A stretch of DNA of 64,000 nt, taken from NCBI RefSeq assembly GCF_024436375.1, contig NZ_JAFMZM010000001.1, positions 744,001 through 808,000 on the forward strand, in the 5' to 3' direction. This stretch comes from Nocardioides astragali (lineage in GTDB: Bacteria; Actinomycetota; Actinomycetes; Propionibacteriales; Nocardioidaceae). The position numbers and the translations under genes were made by a program. Positions 62,560 to 64,000 of the stretch are shown one piece after another (the stretch's first letter is position 1; each line of letters begins with the position of its first letter). A model generated the notes under the pieces. The model was not told the origin of the DNA. It saw only the letters and a list, made by a program, of their open reading frames with translations, and ran no database searches.

Positions 62560-63186
62560 GCGCGCATCCCCGAGGGCCTCGCGCTCCTCCGGGGTGGGTG
62601 CTGCTCGCCCGGTGCCGACGAGGGCGACCCGCTCGTCGGACCACCCCGGCAGGACAGCCGGGAGGAGCGCCTCGACCACGTGGCGCACCTCGGCCAGGCC
62701 GCTGGCGGTGGGACCGGCAGGGCTGCCCTCGAGGTGGGCGACGAGATCGCCGTGGTGGAGGGTCGCCTCCACGGCCAACGTGCTGGCGAGGTCAGCGGCG
62801 CGGATGGCATGGCCCTGGGTGGCCACGACCTCGTCGTCCGGCAACGCGCTCACTGCGCGGGAGGCTGCGGCCGCAGCCTCCAGGTACCGCTCGCGCAGGA
62901 CCGAGAACTCGTGCAGTCCGGCCTCGACCCGGGTCAGCCGCCTGGTGCGGTCGTCGGCCCGCGGGTCGCTCCCCCAGGAGCGCCAGTAGGCCACGGCGTC
63001 GCAGTCCGCCGGTCGGCGCGCAGGAGTGTGCGCCGCGACCAGTCCCCGTACGGCGTCGGCGTGCAGGTGCCACACGAGGTCGCGCACCGTCCACCCTGTG
63101 CAGCCCGTCACCACCCACTGCTCCTCGTCACCGAGCTGTTGGACGGTGCCGGAGAGCGCGGCGTAGACGTCGTGCAGCAGTGTCAT
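62542..63186 (-). CDS. Maleylpyruvate isomerase/DinB-like family protein
   Basis: 214 aa. The four-helix DinB-like domain shows GWTVRDLVWHLHADAVRGLV (His of the metal site), then ATLHHGDLVAHLEG (two more His), as in mycothiol-dependent maleylpyruvate isomerases. The second domain is helical. With mshB in the window, use of mycothiol is plausible. Start at the ATG overlapping the stop of the upstream DUF2505 gene (ATGA). Substrate unknown. Confidence 0.82.
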   Translation of the reverse strand: MTLLHDVYAALSGTVQQLGDEEQWVVTGCTGWTVRDLVWHLHADAVRGLVAAHTPARRPADCDAVAYWRSWGSDPRADDRTRRLTRVEAGLHEFSVLRERYLEAAAAASRAVSALPDDEVVATQGHAIRAADLASTLAVEATLHHGDLVAHLEGSPAGPTASGLAEVRHVVEALLPAVLPGWSDERVALVGTGRAAPTPEEREALGDARLPVFS

Positions 63187-63656
63187 CCGCGCGCGAGCCA
63201 CTCCACGCCGACCTCGTGCTCGCGGTCGAGCGCGTCACGGAAGAGCCCGGCGATCATCGCCTCGATCTTCCCCCCGACCAGGGGGATCCGGACGGACAGC
63301 TCGAGGTCGAGGGACTCGGTGGTGGTGCCCCCGGCCTCGGTGAGGGTCAGTGATCCCGCCGCCTCTCCCGGCTTGCCCGGGATGGCCAGCTCCACGTCGG
63401 CCGCGGTCGGGGAGGTCCAGGTCTCCTTCTGCACGATGACGATCTCGTCCCCGACGAACTTGCGCGCGAAGGAGGGGATGTCGTGGGCGGAGCGGACCTG
63501 CTCGATCGTCACGACGTCACCGTCGATGTCGACCGAGCCGCGCACCACCTTCTGCCGCTCGAGCACCGCTTCGCGGAACGCAGGGTCCTCGAGCATCGCG
63601 GTCACGGCCGCCGCCGGAGCGTCGTACGTCAGCTGCTTGGTGAGCTTCGTGCTCAT
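63183..63656 (-). CDS. DUF2505 family protein
   Basis: 157 aa, START/SRPBCC-like beta-rich fold: KLTKQLTYDAPAAAVTAMLE begins the family, and LSVRIPLVGGKIEAMIAGLF is its usual last helix. Such proteins bind hydrophobic ligands in other members; the function here is unknown. The ATG at 63656 starts the conserved part. It is coupled to the DinB-like gene. Confidence 0.87.
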   Translation of the reverse strand: MSTKLTKQLTYDAPAAAVTAMLEDPAFREAVLERQKVVRGSVDIDGDVVTIEQVRSAHDIPSFARKFVGDEIVIVQKETWTSPTAADVELAIPGKPGEAAGSLTLTEAGGTTTESLDLELSVRIPLVGGKIEAMIAGLFRDALDREHEVGVEWLARG

Positions 63657-63762
63657 GGGTGACCACCGCATTCCGTGTCGTCGTGGGAGCCGGGTCCTGC
63701 TGTCCGGTGTGCGGCCCATCATGGCGCAGGATCCGTTGTGACTTGCGGGTAGGGGGCTGTGT

Positions 63763-63775
63763 TGTGAGCGTCACA
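63763..63775. promoter_or_regulatory. Palindromic operator-like site before glutamate dehydrogenase
   Basis: TGTGA-GCG-TCACA is a perfect palindrome about 10 nt upstream of the gene's TATGGT -10 box, where a repressor could act. The spacer is shorter than that of CRP/GlxR sites. Confidence 0.35.
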
Positions 63776-63785
63776 CGGCGGGTCC

Positions 63786-63791
63786 TATGGT
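63786..63791 (+). promoter_or_regulatory. -10 box of a probable leaderless promoter (glutamate dehydrogenase)
   Basis: TATGGT, 6 nt before the GTG at 63798. Confidence 0.5.
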
Positions 63792-63797
63792 CGGTGG

Positions 63798-64000
63798 GTG
63801 GCGACGCCGGAAGAGACCAAGGAACATCAGCTCGACGCAGCGGCGAAGCTCCGCCCGGACTGGGGTGACCTGCTGCACGCCTACTACCGCCACGTGGCTC
63901 CTGACGAGGTCGTCGAGCGCTCGCCGGAGGACCTGGTGGGCGCCCTCGCCTCGCACCGCGAGCTCGCCTCAGCGCGGCCGCAGGGCACGGCAGCCGTCCG
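63798..64000 (+). CDS. NAD-glutamate dehydrogenase, N-terminal part (runs off right edge)
   Basis: The first 67 codons: VATPEETKEHQLDAAAKLRP, then DWGDLLHAYYRHVAPDEVVE and LVGALASHRELA. This is the start of the very large (~1600-aa) NAD-specific glutamate dehydrogenase of actinobacteria (GDH-L180 type), where the Tyr-Tyr-Arg-His pattern and the ALA-SHRELA helix are usual. It interconverts glutamate and 2-oxoglutarate. The GTG has no ribosome site and seems leaderless. Fits with pruA nearby. Confidence 0.85.
   Translation, partial: MATPEETKEHQLDAAAKLRPDWGDLLHAYYRHVAPDEVVERSPEDLVGALASHRELASARPQGTAAV

Noticed and set aside
63763..63775. CRP/GlxR binding site before the glutamate dehydrogenase gene.
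   Set aside because: The half-sites are right, but the spacer is 3 nt where CRP/GlxR sites have 6, so I list it only as an operator-like palindrome.

Overview
The window is chromosomal DNA from a GC-rich Gram-positive actinomycete, most likely Nocardioides or a close relative in the Nocardioidaceae. The signs are: codon third positions almost all G or C; frequent GTG starts and 4-nt GTGA/ATGA gene overlaps; the mycothiol gene mshB; the sigE / zinc anti-sigma / htrA cassette with an O-methyltransferase beside it; a DUF3117 gene; succinylase-type lysine genes (dapC, dapD, dapE); an actinobacterial translational T-box before a long eukaryal-type ileS; and many genes whose -10 box (TANNNT) lies 6-7 nt before the start codon, as in leaderless transcripts. 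No rRNA, tRNA, CRISPR array, transposase or prophage was recognised.

Layout. 0-3 kb: a glycosyltransferase cut by the left edge, a secreted glycerophosphodiesterase, an AraC-type remnant and a CYTH-CHAD phosphate-binding protein. 3.2-8.9 kb: a translationally coupled operon of a Pls/PosA-type single-module NRPS, an M1 aminopeptidase and a small Sfp-type phosphopantetheinyl transferase, probably making an amino-acid homopolymer. 9-14.7 kb: a secreted metallophosphoesterase broken by a frameshift and coupled to a HupE/UreJ membrane protein, facing a second secreted metallophosphoesterase. 15-26 kb: regulators (GlxA-like, TetR), small membrane and hydrolase genes, pseudouridine breakdown (psuG-psuK), a GH43-like secreted protein and a PGM1-like ATP-grasp ligase overlapping a GGCT-fold gene. 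26-27.4 kb: an AbiEi/DUF559-type nuclease-like gene bracketed by two structured 67-nt palindromic elements. 27.4-31.5 kb: a D,D-carboxypeptidase-like gene with a nonsense codon, mshB and a VanW protein.

31.5-49.9 kb is the conserved core: an archaeal-type aspS with what looks like its own SD-sequestering T-box and a repeat-derived insertion in its coding region, fdxA-dapC, dapD, T-box-ileS, dapE, a LOG protein, a DivIVA-domain protein, an M14 peptidase, an enoyl-CoA hydratase, DUF3117 and leucyl aminopeptidase. A 435-bp nested inverted repeat separates this from the O-methyltransferase/sigE/anti-sigma/htrA envelope-stress block (50.3-53.8 kb). 54-58.8 kb holds CpaB/CpaE-like genes, a secreted RTX-repeat protein, and a polytopic membrane protein paired with a cupredoxin-like lipoprotein. 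59-64 kb holds a WS/DGAT acyltransferase, pruA, small conserved genes and the start of an NAD-glutamate dehydrogenase, so proline-to-glutamate and glutamate-to-oxoglutarate steps lie close together.

The most interesting items are the aspS leader, two families of small palindromic repeats (one bracketing a nuclease-like gene, the other also present in-frame inside aspS), and the Pls-type operon with its own phosphopantetheinyl transferase.
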